Below are positions 4,881 through 12,968 of a DNA stretch of 40,465 nucleotides, piece after piece. The notes beneath the pieces are model-generated. The model was not told the DNA's origin. It did not search any database and worked only from the letters and a program-made list of their open reading frames with translations. Source of the DNA: Pseudomonadota bacterium (GTDB lineage Bacteria; Desulfobacterota; SM23-61); assembly GCA_018819135.1 (NCBI GenBank), contig JAHJQK010000196.1:1-40465 (forward strand), written 5' to 3'. Positions within the stretch are counted from its first letter, which is position 1. Each line of letters begins with the position of its first letter. The position numbers and the translations under genes are program-made.

Positions 4881-6137
4881 ATGAAAGTGGGGAAAAAAAG
4901 GAAAAACTTGCGAAGTTTCTCCATAGGATTGGTAGTTCTGGCCGGGGTGTTCCTCTGGTCCTCTCCAGAAACCGCTGAGGCCGAACGGCCTTACCGGGTC
5001 GGATTTGCCGTTCCTTTGACGGGAGCCTTTGGCAAGGATGGAGCCTTGGTAAAGGACGCTTACCTTTTTTGGCAAGAAACGGTTAATGCCCAGGGCGGGA
5101 TAGAAGTCAAAAAGAAACGTTATCCTGTGGAACTAATCTATTACGACGATAAAAGCGAACCGCAGAGTAGCGCCAAATTGGTGGAAAAATTGATTACGGA
5201 AGACAAAGTGGATCTCATCCTGGGCGGGTTCGGTTCCAGCCAGGTGATCGCGGCCAGCGCGGTCTCGGAGAAATTCCGCTATCCCATGACCTGCGGAGCC
5301 GCCAGCACGCTGAAGCTTTTTGATCGAGGATTCCAATATTATTTTTCCCTTTTGGGTAAGGCCCCCGAAGAAGTTCGAGGCTGTATAGAAATTTTGCCCA
5401 CCTTGACTCCCCGACCTACGACGGCGGCCATCATTGGAGCCAATATTCCCTTCAGCGCCGATGCTGCGGATGGATTTAGAGCCTATGCCCCCAAGTTCGG
5501 GATTAAGGTTATCCATTTTGAGCTTTTCCCCATGGCCATGACCGACTACAATTCCCTGCTTAACAAAGTAAAGGGGAAGAAACCCGATGTGCTTTTGGTC
5601 GGGTCCCATTCCCTGGTCGCCATCCGCGTGATGAAAGGTTTAAAAGAAGTTGATTTTACGCCCCAAGGGGTTTTTTTCAGTTACGGCCCAACGGTTCCGG
5701 ATTTTCTGAATTCCCTTGGAAAGGATGGGGAATACGTTTTTGCGGCCTCGGAATGGACCCCGAACCTGCCTTACCGGGATCATGTGTTCGGCACGGCCAG
5801 AGATTTCAACAACCAATACATCAAGCGCTTTGGACGGGCTCCTGATTTTGTGGAAGCGGCCAGCGTAGCCGGGGCCCTGGTGCAGCTGCAAGCCTTGCAG
5901 GAACTCGAATTCACCCCCCCGCTGAAAGACGCCGACCGGGAAAAAATTATGAAGTTTTTTTATTCGAAGCGCTTTGACAATTTCTATGGCCCGATCCGTT
6001 TTGGCCCCGACGGAGCTAACGAAATTCATCCTCCAGTGGTGGTTCAGGTTCAAGGGGGAAAGCTGGTTCATGTTTTCCCGCCGGATACGGCTGAAGGAAA
6101 GCCCGTCTATCCTATGAAGCCATGGAAAAAAAGATAA
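4881..6137 (+). CDS. livK: ABC transporter substrate-binding protein, branched-chain amino acid type
   Basis: This periplasmic binding protein of the Leu/Ile/Val family (Peripla_BP_6) should deliver its ligand to the LivHM channel. Mature-like sequence starts ERPYRVGFAVPLTGAFGKDG after a 34-residue signal peptide (basic KVGKKRKNLR, hydrophobic SIGLVVLAGVFLW, cleavage near AEA). Family features include YYDDKSEPQSSAKLVEKLI, DLILGGFGSSQVIAAS and the two-lobed layout over about 418 residues. I prefer the ATG at 4881, directly after GGGAGGGAGGG, over a GTG at 4866. It is the first gene of a five-gene transport cluster. The real ligand cannot be read from sequence; amides, short peptides or aromatic acids are possible besides branched-chain amino acids. 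Confidence 0.88.
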   Translation: MKVGKKRKNLRSFSIGLVVLAGVFLWSSPETAEAERPYRVGFAVPLTGAFGKDGALVKDAYLFWQETVNAQGGIEVKKKRYPVELIYYDDKSEPQSSAKLVEKLITEDKVDLILGGFGSSQVIAASAVSEKFRYPMTCGAASTLKLFDRGFQYYFSLLGKAPEEVRGCIEILPTLTPRPTTAAIIGANIPFSADAADGFRAYAPKFGIKVIHFELFPMAMTDYNSLLNKVKGKKPDVLLVGSHSLVAIRVMKGLKEVDFTPQGVFFSYGPTVPDFLNSLGKDGEYVFAASEWTPNLPYRDHVFGTARDFNNQYIKRFGRAPDFVEAASVAGALVQLQALQELEFTPPLKDADREKIMKFFYSKRFDNFYGPIRFGPDGANEIHPPVVVQVQGGKLVHVFPPDTAEGKPVYPMKPWKKR

Positions 6138-6161
6138 GGGAACCCCGCCGGTAATTTTTTT

Positions 6162-7046
6162 ATGATTCTTTTTTGGCAATCGTTGATTAATGGGCTCCTT
6201 TTAGGAGGAATTTACGCGGCCTGCTCCGCAGGCTTCTCCCTCGCTTTCGGAGTCATGGGCGTAGTGAATCTCAGTCATGGTGACTTCGTAATGTTAGGGG
6301 CGTTTATTACCTACTGGATTTTTATTCTGGCAGGAATAGACCCCTTTCTCACGCTTCCCTTTACCTTTTTGATCCTTTTCTTTCTCGGTTTTTTTTTGCA
6401 GCGGCTGACCATCAATCGCCTGGTGGGTTCACCTCCGATCATGTCCTATCTCTTGACCTTCGGGCTTCATCTGGTGCTTTCGAATCTGGCCTTGAGGGCC
6501 TGGACCGCCGACTTTCGTACCGTGCAAACTTCTTATTCGGGCCTCACTATGAGCTTCGCAGGGCTGGTTATACCTTACTCTCGCTTAGCCACCTTTATTA
6601 TGGCCATGGTGGTTATTCTCGGCCTCTATTTCCTCCTCTATCGTACAGAAACTGGGCGGTTAATCCGGGCCACGGCGCAAGATCGGGAAATGGCCCAGCT
6701 CATGGGGGTAAAAATATTTAAAATCTACACCCTCACCTTTGCTCTGGCCGCGGCTATAACCGGCTTGGCCGGCTCTCTGATTTCTTTCACCTTTGTCATT
6801 CATCCCCAGATGGGGCTTCCTTTCACCATCACGGCGTTTTGTGTCGTAGTTCTGGGTGGAATGGGTTACGTTCCTGGAACCCTGTGGGGAGGGATCATTT
6901 TAGGGCTTGTGGAATCCCTGGCCACAACCTACCTCACCGCAGGGATATCGGTGGCCATTACTTTTTTTCTGCTGCTTATTATGCTCGTTACCCGGCCGCA
7001 AGGCATCCTCGGAAAAGGAGTTGTGGAGTGGAGTAAAGGATCATAA
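6162..7046 (+). CDS. livH: Branched-chain amino acid ABC transporter permease LivH
   Basis: An inner-membrane permease of 294 residues with about eight hydrophobic segments. It shows the LivH start LINGLLLGGIYAACSAGFSL and GVMGVVNLSHGDFVMLGAF. The ABC-contacting loop GRLIRATAQDREMAQLMGV follows at about 165-183, then FCVVVLGGMGYVPGTLWGGI. It pairs with LivM to form the channel. The gene starts 24 bases after the binding-protein stop with only a poor ribosome binding site. It ends in TAATG, shared with the livM start, so the two are probably translationally coupled. Confidence 0.9.
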   Translation: MILFWQSLINGLLLGGIYAACSAGFSLAFGVMGVVNLSHGDFVMLGAFITYWIFILAGIDPFLTLPFTFLILFFLGFFLQRLTINRLVGSPPIMSYLLTFGLHLVLSNLALRAWTADFRTVQTSYSGLTMSFAGLVIPYSRLATFIMAMVVILGLYFLLYRTETGRLIRATAQDREMAQLMGVKIFKIYTLTFALAAAITGLAGSLISFTFVIHPQMGLPFTITAFCVVVLGGMGYVPGTLWGGIILGLVESLATTYLTAGISVAITFFLLLIMLVTRPQGILGKGVVEWSKGS

Positions 7047-8005
7047 TGCTTATGAGGCGCGCAGGATTGAACGGTATTTTGCTTCCCCTCCTGGTTTTAG
7101 GAGTTATCCTGTTGCTCATTCCGTTGTTGGGAATGGCGGGATACCGGCTGCGTCTTCTCAGTCTCATATTTATGTGGGTTGCGCTGGCGGGCTGCTGGAA
7201 TCTGATGTCAGGCTCCACCGGATACATCGACTTCGGCCCGGTGGCTTATTTCGGCGTTGGTTCCTACTGCACCGCCCTTTTCATGCTGAAAGGCGGGTTT
7301 CCATTTTTGCTCAGCGTTTTTATGACCGGATGGATATGCGCGGCGTTATCCCTGGTCATCGGTCTTTCAACCCTGAGGCTTCAGGGAGCCTATTTCGCCA
7401 TTGCCACCTTTGCAGCTGCGGAAGCGCTGAAACAAGTTGTGCTCGAGAGTGATCGAGTGCTGGGTATAGATTTTTTCGGAGGGGCTCACGGTCTAACTCT
7501 TCCCTCTCCCCCCTCGGGAATTTTTTTCTATTATGTCATGCTTTTTTTCATGGGGTTGGTGGTGTCCTTGACCGCCGTGATCCAAAAAAGTAAGCTGGGG
7601 TATGGCTTGCGAGCCATAAAGGATGCCGAACAGGCCGCAGAGTTGACGGGTGTTCCCGCGCTCCAGATTAAAATCCGTGCCTATATCCTGAGTTCGAGTC
7701 TTATCGGATGTATCGGAGGAGTGGAAGCTTACTGGTTAACCTATATCATTCCCGACGATGTTTTCAATGTGATGCGCACCATCCAGATGGTCATCATGAC
7801 CCTCCTGGGAGGAATGGGAACGCTTCTTGGCCCGGTCATTGGTGCGACTTTCTTTACTCTGATATCAGAATTTTTTGGCGCTAAATTTGTCTATGATTAT
7901 TTAATTATTGTAGGGCTGGTTATCGTAGTTGTAATCCTTCTGATGCCCCAGGGAATTATTGGCACCCTTGTTAAAAAAAGAGGGAAATCGTCATGGCTTT
8001 TTTAG
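7046..8005 (+). CDS. livM: Branched-chain amino acid ABC transporter permease LivM
   Basis: The second channel subunit, 319 residues, is strongly hydrophobic. It has the LivM signature LMSGSTGYIDFGPVAYFGVG, then STLRLQGAYFAIATFAAAEA. The cytoplasmic loop LGYGLRAIKDAEQAAELTGV carries the typical EAA-like ATPase contact, followed by LLGGMGTLLGPVIGA. The start codon overlaps the livH stop by one base. The last 13 bases overlap livG. The length is normal for the family, and the gene order H-M-G-F is standard. Confidence 0.9.
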   Translation: MLMRRAGLNGILLPLLVLGVILLLIPLLGMAGYRLRLLSLIFMWVALAGCWNLMSGSTGYIDFGPVAYFGVGSYCTALFMLKGGFPFLLSVFMTGWICAALSLVIGLSTLRLQGAYFAIATFAAAEALKQVVLESDRVLGIDFFGGAHGLTLPSPPSGIFFYYVMLFFMGLVVSLTAVIQKSKLGYGLRAIKDAEQAAELTGVPALQIKIRAYILSSSLIGCIGGVEAYWLTYIIPDDVFNVMRTIQMVIMTLLGGMGTLLGPVIGATFFTLISEFFGAKFVYDYLIIVGLVIVVVILLMPQGIIGTLVKKRGKSSWLF

Positions 8006-8712
8006 AATGCCGCGGGGTAACCAAGCGTTTTGGCGCCCTGGAAGCGATCCGCAATTTTTCTTTTGTTCTCCGGCCCGGGGAAATCCTGGGATTAATTGGC
8101 CCCAACGGTTCTGGCAAAACGACGCTCTTTAACCTCATCACCGGTCTTTATACCCCCGACGCAGGGGAAATTCTTTTTAAAGAAAAATCGATCGTCCATA
8201 TCCCCCCCCACGAAATTTGTCGCCTGGGAATTGCCAAAACGTCCCAGATTACCATGCCCTTCGGCACCATGTCGGTATATGAAAATATTCTTGTGGCGGC
8301 CCTTTATGGACAGAATCTGGGGATGGCCCAAGCGCATGTTGCCGCGGAGCGGATATTAGCGGTTGTCGGCCTGCATGAACGGCGCGATGAGCCGGCAGGG
8401 AAAATACCTGCACCCTTACGAAGACGCCTGGAATTAGGTCGGGTTCTAGCCACGGGAGCAGAGGTTTTACTCCTCGATGAAGTCATGGCCGGTCTTACTC
8501 CGGCCGAAATCGAACAAGCCTTGATGCTTTTAAAACTCCTGAGTACCCAAGCAACAATCATTATGGTCGAGCATGTCATGCAAGCGGTCATGGGAATTTC
8601 CGATCGGGTACTGGTCATCCACCACGGGGAGAAAATTGCCGAAGGCACTCCCATCGAGGTGGCGGGAAAGCCGGAAGTAATCGAAGCGTATCTGGGAAAA
8701 CGGTATACCTAA
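7993..8712 (+). CDS. livG: Branched-chain amino acid ABC transporter ATPase LivG
   Basis: This cytoplasmic ATPase subunit has 239 residues. It has Walker A GPNGSGKT (36-43), a Q-loop glutamine in KTSQITMPFG, Walker B VLLLDEVMAGLTPAE and the switch histidine in MVEHVMQAVMG. DEVMAGL is a LivG-type Walker B. The ABC signature is unusual: where LivG proteins commonly have LPYGQQRRLEIARAL, this one reads IPAPLRRRLELGRVL, without the serine-glycine-glycine core. Some LivG subgroups do vary here, so I still expect an active ATPase in combination with LivF. Translation probably couples to livM through the 13-base overlap. Confidence 0.88.
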   Translation: MAFLECRGVTKRFGALEAIRNFSFVLRPGEILGLIGPNGSGKTTLFNLITGLYTPDAGEILFKEKSIVHIPPHEICRLGIAKTSQITMPFGTMSVYENILVAALYGQNLGMAQAHVAAERILAVVGLHERRDEPAGKIPAPLRRRLELGRVLATGAEVLLLDEVMAGLTPAEIEQALMLLKLLSTQATIIMVEHVMQAVMGISDRVLVIHHGEKIAEGTPIEVAGKPEVIEAYLGKRYT

Positions 8713-8787
8713 CCACTTTCTTATCCCCTCTTCCTTGTCCGTTTTCTGGGGAGAAGAGCGGAGAGAGGGGCCAACAACTAAAAAACC

Positions 8788-9513
8788 ATGCTTAAGGTTG
8801 ACCGGATCAACATTTTTTACGGGGATGTCCATGTTCTATGGGACTTGTCACTCTATGTTTCAGCCGGAGAAATCGTAACCATCATCGGGCCCAACGGCGC
8901 AGGAAAAAGTACACTTTTAAAGAGTATCGTCAACCTCTTGAAGCCAGCCAAGGGAGGGAAGGAAAACGGAAAAATTTCCTTCCAAGGCCAGGACCTGGCC
9001 AGGCTTTCTCCTGAAGATACAGTACGCCTGGGGATGGCCATCGTTCCTGAAGGGTCGCGCGTTTTCCCCGATATGACCGTTCTGGATAACCTGTTAATGG
9101 GTTCATGCACCGAACCTGCCAGATCCCAAAGAAAAGCAACTCTCCAAGAAGTTTTCCAGCTCTTCCCCCGACTGGAAGAACGTATTCAGCAGAAAGCCAG
9201 AACTTTGAGTGGAGGGGAACGTCAAATGCTGGCCATCGGCAGGGCTCTCATGTCTCGGCCGACGTTATTGCTCCTGGACGAACCTTCCCTTGGTCTGCAA
9301 CCCCTCTTGGTTATTAAAACTTTCGAGACCGTAAGAGAAATCAATCGCCGGGGAATGGCTATTCTTCTGGTCGAGCAGAATGTGCAATTTTCATTAGAAA
9401 TCAGCCAACGGGTTTATGTCCTGGAAAACGGAAAAATTGCTTTGGAAGGCAAGGCCAGCGATCTTTTACAAAGCGAACACATCAAGAAATATTACCTAGG
9501 TGGATATCGGTAA
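8788..9513 (+). CDS. livF: Branched-chain amino acid ABC transporter ATPase LivF
   Basis: The partner ATPase has 241 residues. Walker A is GPNGAGKS (34-41), the signature LSGGERQMLAIGRALM is canonical, Walker B is LLLLDEPSLGLQP, and the switch histidine position holds glutamine (LLVEQNVQFSLE), as is usual for LivF. The characteristic FYGDVHVLWDLSL and VFPDMTVLDNLLMG segments are present. It lies 75 bases after livG, longer than the other junctions; that gap is purine-rich and includes GGGGAGAAGAGCGGAGAGAG. The gene ends the transporter unit. Confidence 0.92.
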   Translation: MLKVDRINIFYGDVHVLWDLSLYVSAGEIVTIIGPNGAGKSTLLKSIVNLLKPAKGGKENGKISFQGQDLARLSPEDTVRLGMAIVPEGSRVFPDMTVLDNLLMGSCTEPARSQRKATLQEVFQLFPRLEERIQQKARTLSGGERQMLAIGRALMSRPTLLLLDEPSLGLQPLLVIKTFETVREINRRGMAILLVEQNVQFSLEISQRVYVLENGKIALEGKASDLLQSEHIKKYYLGGYR

Positions 9514-9696
9514 AACATTTCCCGCCGATTGGCCGGCATTCAGCATTTTCCTGCCTCCTTCCCGCCAATCTCCATAAATTTACAACCAAATATGGAAAGG
9601 GTAGGCAAAAGGCAGTTATCTAAAAAAATTAATATCTTGTGCTTTTCAAGTTTATCCTGGTTTAGCCGAGAGTGCTCATAAAAGTGGGAGCAATAT

Positions 9697-11304
9697 ATGG
9701 AAATCATTAAAACGGATATTCTGGTCATTGGGGGGGGAGGCGCTGGTATGCGGGCCGCACTGGCCGCCAGAGAAAAAGGAGCCGAAGTCCTCTTGGTCTC
9801 AAAAACTCCAATGGGAAAATCCACTTGTACGTATTTATCGGCAGGCGCCTTCACCCTGGCCGTAGGTGGACTCTCCACGGAAGCTCACCTGGCATTAACC
9901 CTTCAGACAGGTAAGGGGGTTAATGTAAACGAACTTGTGGAGATTTTAGTGAATGAGACCCCGGAACGAGTCCGGGAATTAGAGCAATTTGGACTGGTAG
10001 GAGAATGGCAAAAAGGAAGGTATCGATGCCTGGGAAGGCCGACAGCTGCGGGAGCCCCTTTGGCTAACATTTTGGCCGAGACTGCCATGAAGCAGGGAGT
10101 TTCTTCCTTACCCTGGGTTATCGTCACTGAGCTCGTGACCGAATCGGGAAAAATCGTGGGGGCAGTAGGTTTCGATTTTCGCAAGGGAAAGGCGATCGCC
10201 TTCCTGAGCAAAGCGGTGATTCTTGCCAGCGGTGGAGGGGGAGCCCTGTACTTGCGTCATGATAATCCTGTACGCGCTACCGGGGATGGATATGCCTTAG
10301 CCTTCCATGCTGGCTGCCCACTCCGGGATATGGAGTTTGTCCAGTTCATCCCCGTGGGCTTAGCCGAACCTGGAAAACCTGCGCTCCTCATTGCTCCTCC
10401 TTTAGCGGATATGGGAAGGATAACCAATTCCTTGGGGGAGGATATTCTGAAAAAATACCAAATCACAGAGAAACCGGTAGCGGTCCGTTCAAGGGATTCA
10501 TTTTCCCTGGCCATCTTCAAAGAGGAGATGGAAGGAAGGGAGGTGTTTATCGACTTGAGGTCGCTATCGGAGAAAGATTGGCTTCAGAATAGCCTGGTCC
10601 GGGCCCAGCGGGACATGCTGATGAAATACCTGGCTGGTTCAGTAAAACCCCTGCGCATCTATCCTATGTGCCATTTTTTTATGGGGGGGGTGTCGACAGA
10701 CCAAGATGGGCGAACGGGGGTTGTCGGGCTTTATGCCGCTGGTGAAACCGTGGGCGGGCTTCACGGAGCCAACCGTATGGGCGGAAATGCCTTGAGTGAA
10801 ACCCAGGTTTTTGGATATCGTGCTGGAAAAACGGCGGGGGCATGGGTTATTGAGCAGGATTGGGCAAAGGGCGCTCACGATTTGCTTAACGGGCGTCTGA
10901 ATTCTTTCCAGAAGAAATGGGTACCCTCAGCCGCTGATTTACCGCCAAGATTAATTCGGAAAAAAATTGGGGAGATTCTCTGGAGGGAAGGGGGAATCTT
11001 GCGGGAAGAAAGCGGATTGTCTTCGGCTTTGGGGGCCTTGAAGAGAATGAAGCAAGAAGATTTGCCTCGGGCCAAGACCGAAAGCCCGAAGGAAATCCTG
11101 GAGAAGATGGAAGTAGAAAACGCCCTCCTCGTTGCCGAAATGGTCCTGCAAAGCGCATTGATGCGGGAAGAAAGCAGGGGCGTCCATTTCCGCAAAGATT
11201 TTCCCCACCCTGATGACCAGAAATGGAAAGGGAACATTTTCTTGCGCAAAAGAGGGGAGGGTATGAAACTGGAGTTTCGACCTCTCCCTAAAATAATTTC
11301 TTGA
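9697..11304 (+). CDS. FAD-dependent oxidoreductase, FrdA/SdhA/NadB superfamily
   Basis: The 535-residue flavoprotein has an N-terminal dinucleotide-binding motif VIGGGGAGMRAALAA (from residue 10), an FAD-contacting AVILASGGGGALY, RATGDG (193-198) and a C-terminal HGANRMGGNALSE (356-368). These place it with fumarate reductase, succinate dehydrogenase and L-aspartate oxidase flavoproteins. The dicarboxylate site is only partly kept. His326 and Arg360 match catalytic or binding residues of FrdA, and RSRD (264-267) fits the arginine loop. The usual QFHPTG histidine, however, is Ile218 in QFIPVG, and the TEG substrate loop is not recognisable. It may therefore act on something other than fumarate or succinate. 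It lacks membrane anchors or an iron-sulfur partner nearby. It follows livF after 183 gene-free bases. Confidence 0.72.
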   Translation: MEIIKTDILVIGGGGAGMRAALAAREKGAEVLLVSKTPMGKSTCTYLSAGAFTLAVGGLSTEAHLALTLQTGKGVNVNELVEILVNETPERVRELEQFGLVGEWQKGRYRCLGRPTAAGAPLANILAETAMKQGVSSLPWVIVTELVTESGKIVGAVGFDFRKGKAIAFLSKAVILASGGGGALYLRHDNPVRATGDGYALAFHAGCPLRDMEFVQFIPVGLAEPGKPALLIAPPLADMGRITNSLGEDILKKYQITEKPVAVRSRDSFSLAIFKEEMEGREVFIDLRSLSEKDWLQNSLVRAQRDMLMKYLAGSVKPLRIYPMCHFFMGGVSTDQDGRTGVVGLYAAGETVGGLHGANRMGGNALSETQVFGYRAGKTAGAWVIEQDWAKGAHDLLNGRLNSFQKKWVPSAADLPPRLIRKKIGEILWREGGILREESGLSSALGALKRMKQEDLPRAKTESPKEILEKMEVENALLVAEMVLQSALMREESRGVHFRKDFPHPDDQKWKGNIFLRKRGEGMKLEFRPLPKIIS

Positions 11305-11337
11305 AAAATCCAAGGCCATGATAAGATAAAATTCAAA

Positions 11338-11414
11338 GCCCCCGTAGCTCAGGTGGATAGAGCAAGGGATTCCTAATCCCTGCGCCGGGTGTTCGAGTCA
11401 CCCCGGGGGCACCA
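11338..11414 (+). tRNA. tRNA-Arg (anticodon CCU)
   Basis: A 77-base cloverleaf with acceptor stem GCCCCCG/CGGGGGC, D-arm around AGCTCAGGTGGATAGAGC, anticodon arm AGGGA-TTCCTAA-TCCCT and T-arm GGGTG-TTCGAGT-CACCC. The loop places CCT at positions 34-36, so it reads AGG (Arg). The 3' CCA is encoded (11412-11414) after discriminator A. It stands alone, 33 bases after the flavoprotein gene. Confidence 0.95.
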
Positions 11415-11439
11415 ATAAAATCAACCAGATATAAATTAT

Positions 11440-11553
11440 TGATGATCTCATAAAAAGTCCTTTTTATCCCATTTTCGTCATTCCCGAAAGCGGGAATCCA
11501 TCCCGCCGCAGGCGGGACTGCTTTCGGAGTGACGGCTTTTTACGAGATCATCA
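11440..11553. repeat. MITE-like palindromic element
   Basis: The 114-base element has terminal inverted repeats TGATGATCTCATAAAAAG (left) and the complement of CTTTTTACGAGATCATCA (right), differing at one or two positions. Inside are a CGTCATTCCCGAAAGCGGGA palindrome and TCCCGCCGCAGGCGGGA. No coding capacity. A related element is at 22455-22586. Such elements are common between genes in this bacterial group. Confidence 0.7.
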
Positions 11554-11587
11554 AATTTCGGAGACATATTATTAGTAGTTATTGATA

Positions 11588-11771
11588 CCCCGCAGCTTGC
11601 TGCGGGGAACCAATGGCTGGGTTTCCAAAGGGGCGCCGCATCCCTTTGGTCGAGGGCGGGGTCAATGCCCCGCCTGAGAATGCGAGCGTGCAAGGTGACC
11701 GAAGGTCACCTTGCCGCGAGTTTACTTAGTTTTTTTGACAAGTCCCTGGAGGCGGCGTAAACTCGCGGCAA
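11588..11771. repeat. Array of GC-rich hairpins downstream of tRNA-Arg
   Basis: Five inverted repeats follow each other. CCCCGCAGC/GCTGCGGGG (11588-11607, loop TT) is followed by CCAAAGGG/CCCTTTGG (11625-11649) and GGCGGGG/CCCCGCC (11655-11674). The last two are GCAAGGTGACC/GGTCACCTTGC (11690-11714, loop GAA) and TTGCCGCGAGTTTAC/GTAAACTCGCGGCAA (11711-11771). All arms are perfect. The first hairpin has the look of a REP palindrome served by REP-associated transposases. The rest of 11554-11849 contains no gene that I can support. Confidence 0.65.
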
Positions 11772-11849
11772 AGGAAATGGGAAGAGATTTGGGAAAATGG
11801 TAAGGAGGTCTTGGGGATATTATTAAAAGGTTCAAAGTCTCAAGATACC

Positions 11850-12287
11850 CTATGAGGAACCGCAAGAATCCCTTTCCGCAATCAATTTCACTCTTTTCCC
11901 GTCTATCTCGACCGTGGTCTTGGAATAGGTGAACTTGCCGATAATCTTTCCCCCCCGAAAATGGATAACGTCAAGCCCGCGTCTTCGCTCCGGCTTCCCT
12001 TCGAATCCTTTTTCGTTGGACGGCCAATCGAGCTGCCATTGATAAAGGACCTTTTGCTCGGCTTCATCGATAAATAAATCTTCGGCCCTGAATCGAAATC
12101 CCCCATGATTCTTAAACCAGGGTTCCCATGCCTGGCGCAGAGCCTTCTGGCCTCGGGCCTTTCCCCCTGTCCAATTCTCAAATAATACATCTTCATGAAA
12201 AAGGTCCATGACTCCATTTAGGTCATGTTCATCCCAGGCCTGAATCCATTTTTTTAAAACGGCTTTGATCTCTTCCCTGGAAAGCAT
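11850..12287 (-). CDS. SnoaL/NTF2-like domain protein
   Basis: A 145-residue protein of the NTF2-like alpha+beta barrel fold. It shows EEIKAVLKKWIQAWDEHDLN, GVMDLFHEDVLFENW, the GQKALRQAWEPWF helix and a late strand pair ending HFRGGKIIGKFTYSKTTVEID. Proteins of this type bind small molecules or act as isomerases or cyclases. No specific substrate can be named. AAGGAGG directly precedes the ATG at 12287, with good spacing. It is downstream of the DUF456 gene on the same strand, 33 bases apart, and the two could be cotranscribed. Confidence 0.75.
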   Translation of the reverse strand: MLSREEIKAVLKKWIQAWDEHDLNGVMDLFHEDVLFENWTGGKARGQKALRQAWEPWFKNHGGFRFRAEDLFIDEAEQKVLYQWQLDWPSNEKGFEGKPERRRGLDVIHFRGGKIIGKFTYSKTTVEIDGKRVKLIAERDSCGSS

Positions 12288-12320
12288 TTTCCTACCTCCT
12301 TTTCAATAACGTCAGTAATT

Positions 12321-12803
12321 TTATCCAATGATTTTAACCAAAAAGATTCCGACCATGGTGAGCGCCATGATTATTTTGCCTATGGACCCCCCGAGAAAAC
12401 CAACCAAAGTCCCCAGCCCGATTTTTAGGGAGGCATGCCAATCCCGGCCGTGCAGGAATTCCATCAGGAGCGCGCCGATAAAGGAGCCGATAATAATTCC
12501 CAGGATTCCACCGCTAAATAGACCGATGATTCCCCCCAGAAAGGCACCGATCATGCCCCACCGGCTGGCTCCGAACTTCTTCGCCCCCATGATGGAGGCC
12601 AAGTAATCCAGGCTTTGACTCAGAATCGCAAAGACCAGAAGAATTAACAAAGTCCCCCAGGTTACCACCAAAAAATCTGTATGCCAGGCATAGATGAAAG
12701 CGCCGAGTAGAATCAGGGGAGACCCAGGAATAAAGGGAAGAACGGAACCGATAAGGCCGATGAGCATCAGGGCTATAGTTGCCGTTATGATGATCGTGCT
12801 CAT
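12321..12803 (-). CDS. DUF456 family membrane protein
   Basis: A 160-residue, very hydrophobic protein with repeated glycine-rich membrane segments. MLIGLIGSVLPFIPGSPLIL and GAFIYAWHTDFLVVTW are typical of DUF456. GAFLGGIIGLFSGGILGIIIG and GTLVGFLGGSIGKIIMAL are glycine-zipper-like. It has about five membrane spans. The function of the family is unknown; glycine-zipper membrane proteins may form small pores or stabilise membranes, which is speculation here. I prefer the ATG at 12803 because the 31 extra upstream residues back to 12896 do not resemble the family. The ribosome binding site is weak at either start. Confidence 0.75.
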   Translation of the reverse strand: MSTIIITATIALMLIGLIGSVLPFIPGSPLILLGAFIYAWHTDFLVVTWGTLLILLVFAILSQSLDYLASIMGAKKFGASRWGMIGAFLGGIIGLFSGGILGIIIGSFIGALLMEFLHGRDWHASLKIGLGTLVGFLGGSIGKIIMALTMVGIFLVKIIG

Positions 12804-12968
12804 AATTATATAGGATAACGGAATTTTATTCAGATAGCAAATCGGCAAGATTTTGAATGAAAAATAAATAATTGGATGCCCTAGATCAAGCAACATCTTA
12901 ATTTCAGAAGAATATTTTTTAAAAGTGTGTTAAAGACTTAAGAAAATGGAGCAGAAAGGAGGAAGCCC

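Noticed and set aside
5133..6179. Minus-strand ORFs of 158 and 179 residues within the binding-protein gene
   Set aside because: They are antisense shadows; the plus-strand signal peptide and domain pattern are unambiguous.
6907..7452. 181-residue plus-strand ORF across livH and livM
   Set aside because: It is out of frame with two hydrophobic permease genes and has no family character.
11440..11771. CRISPR array behind the tRNA
   Set aside because: The repeats are hairpins of differing sequence, with no constant repeat and spacer spacing, and no cas genes.
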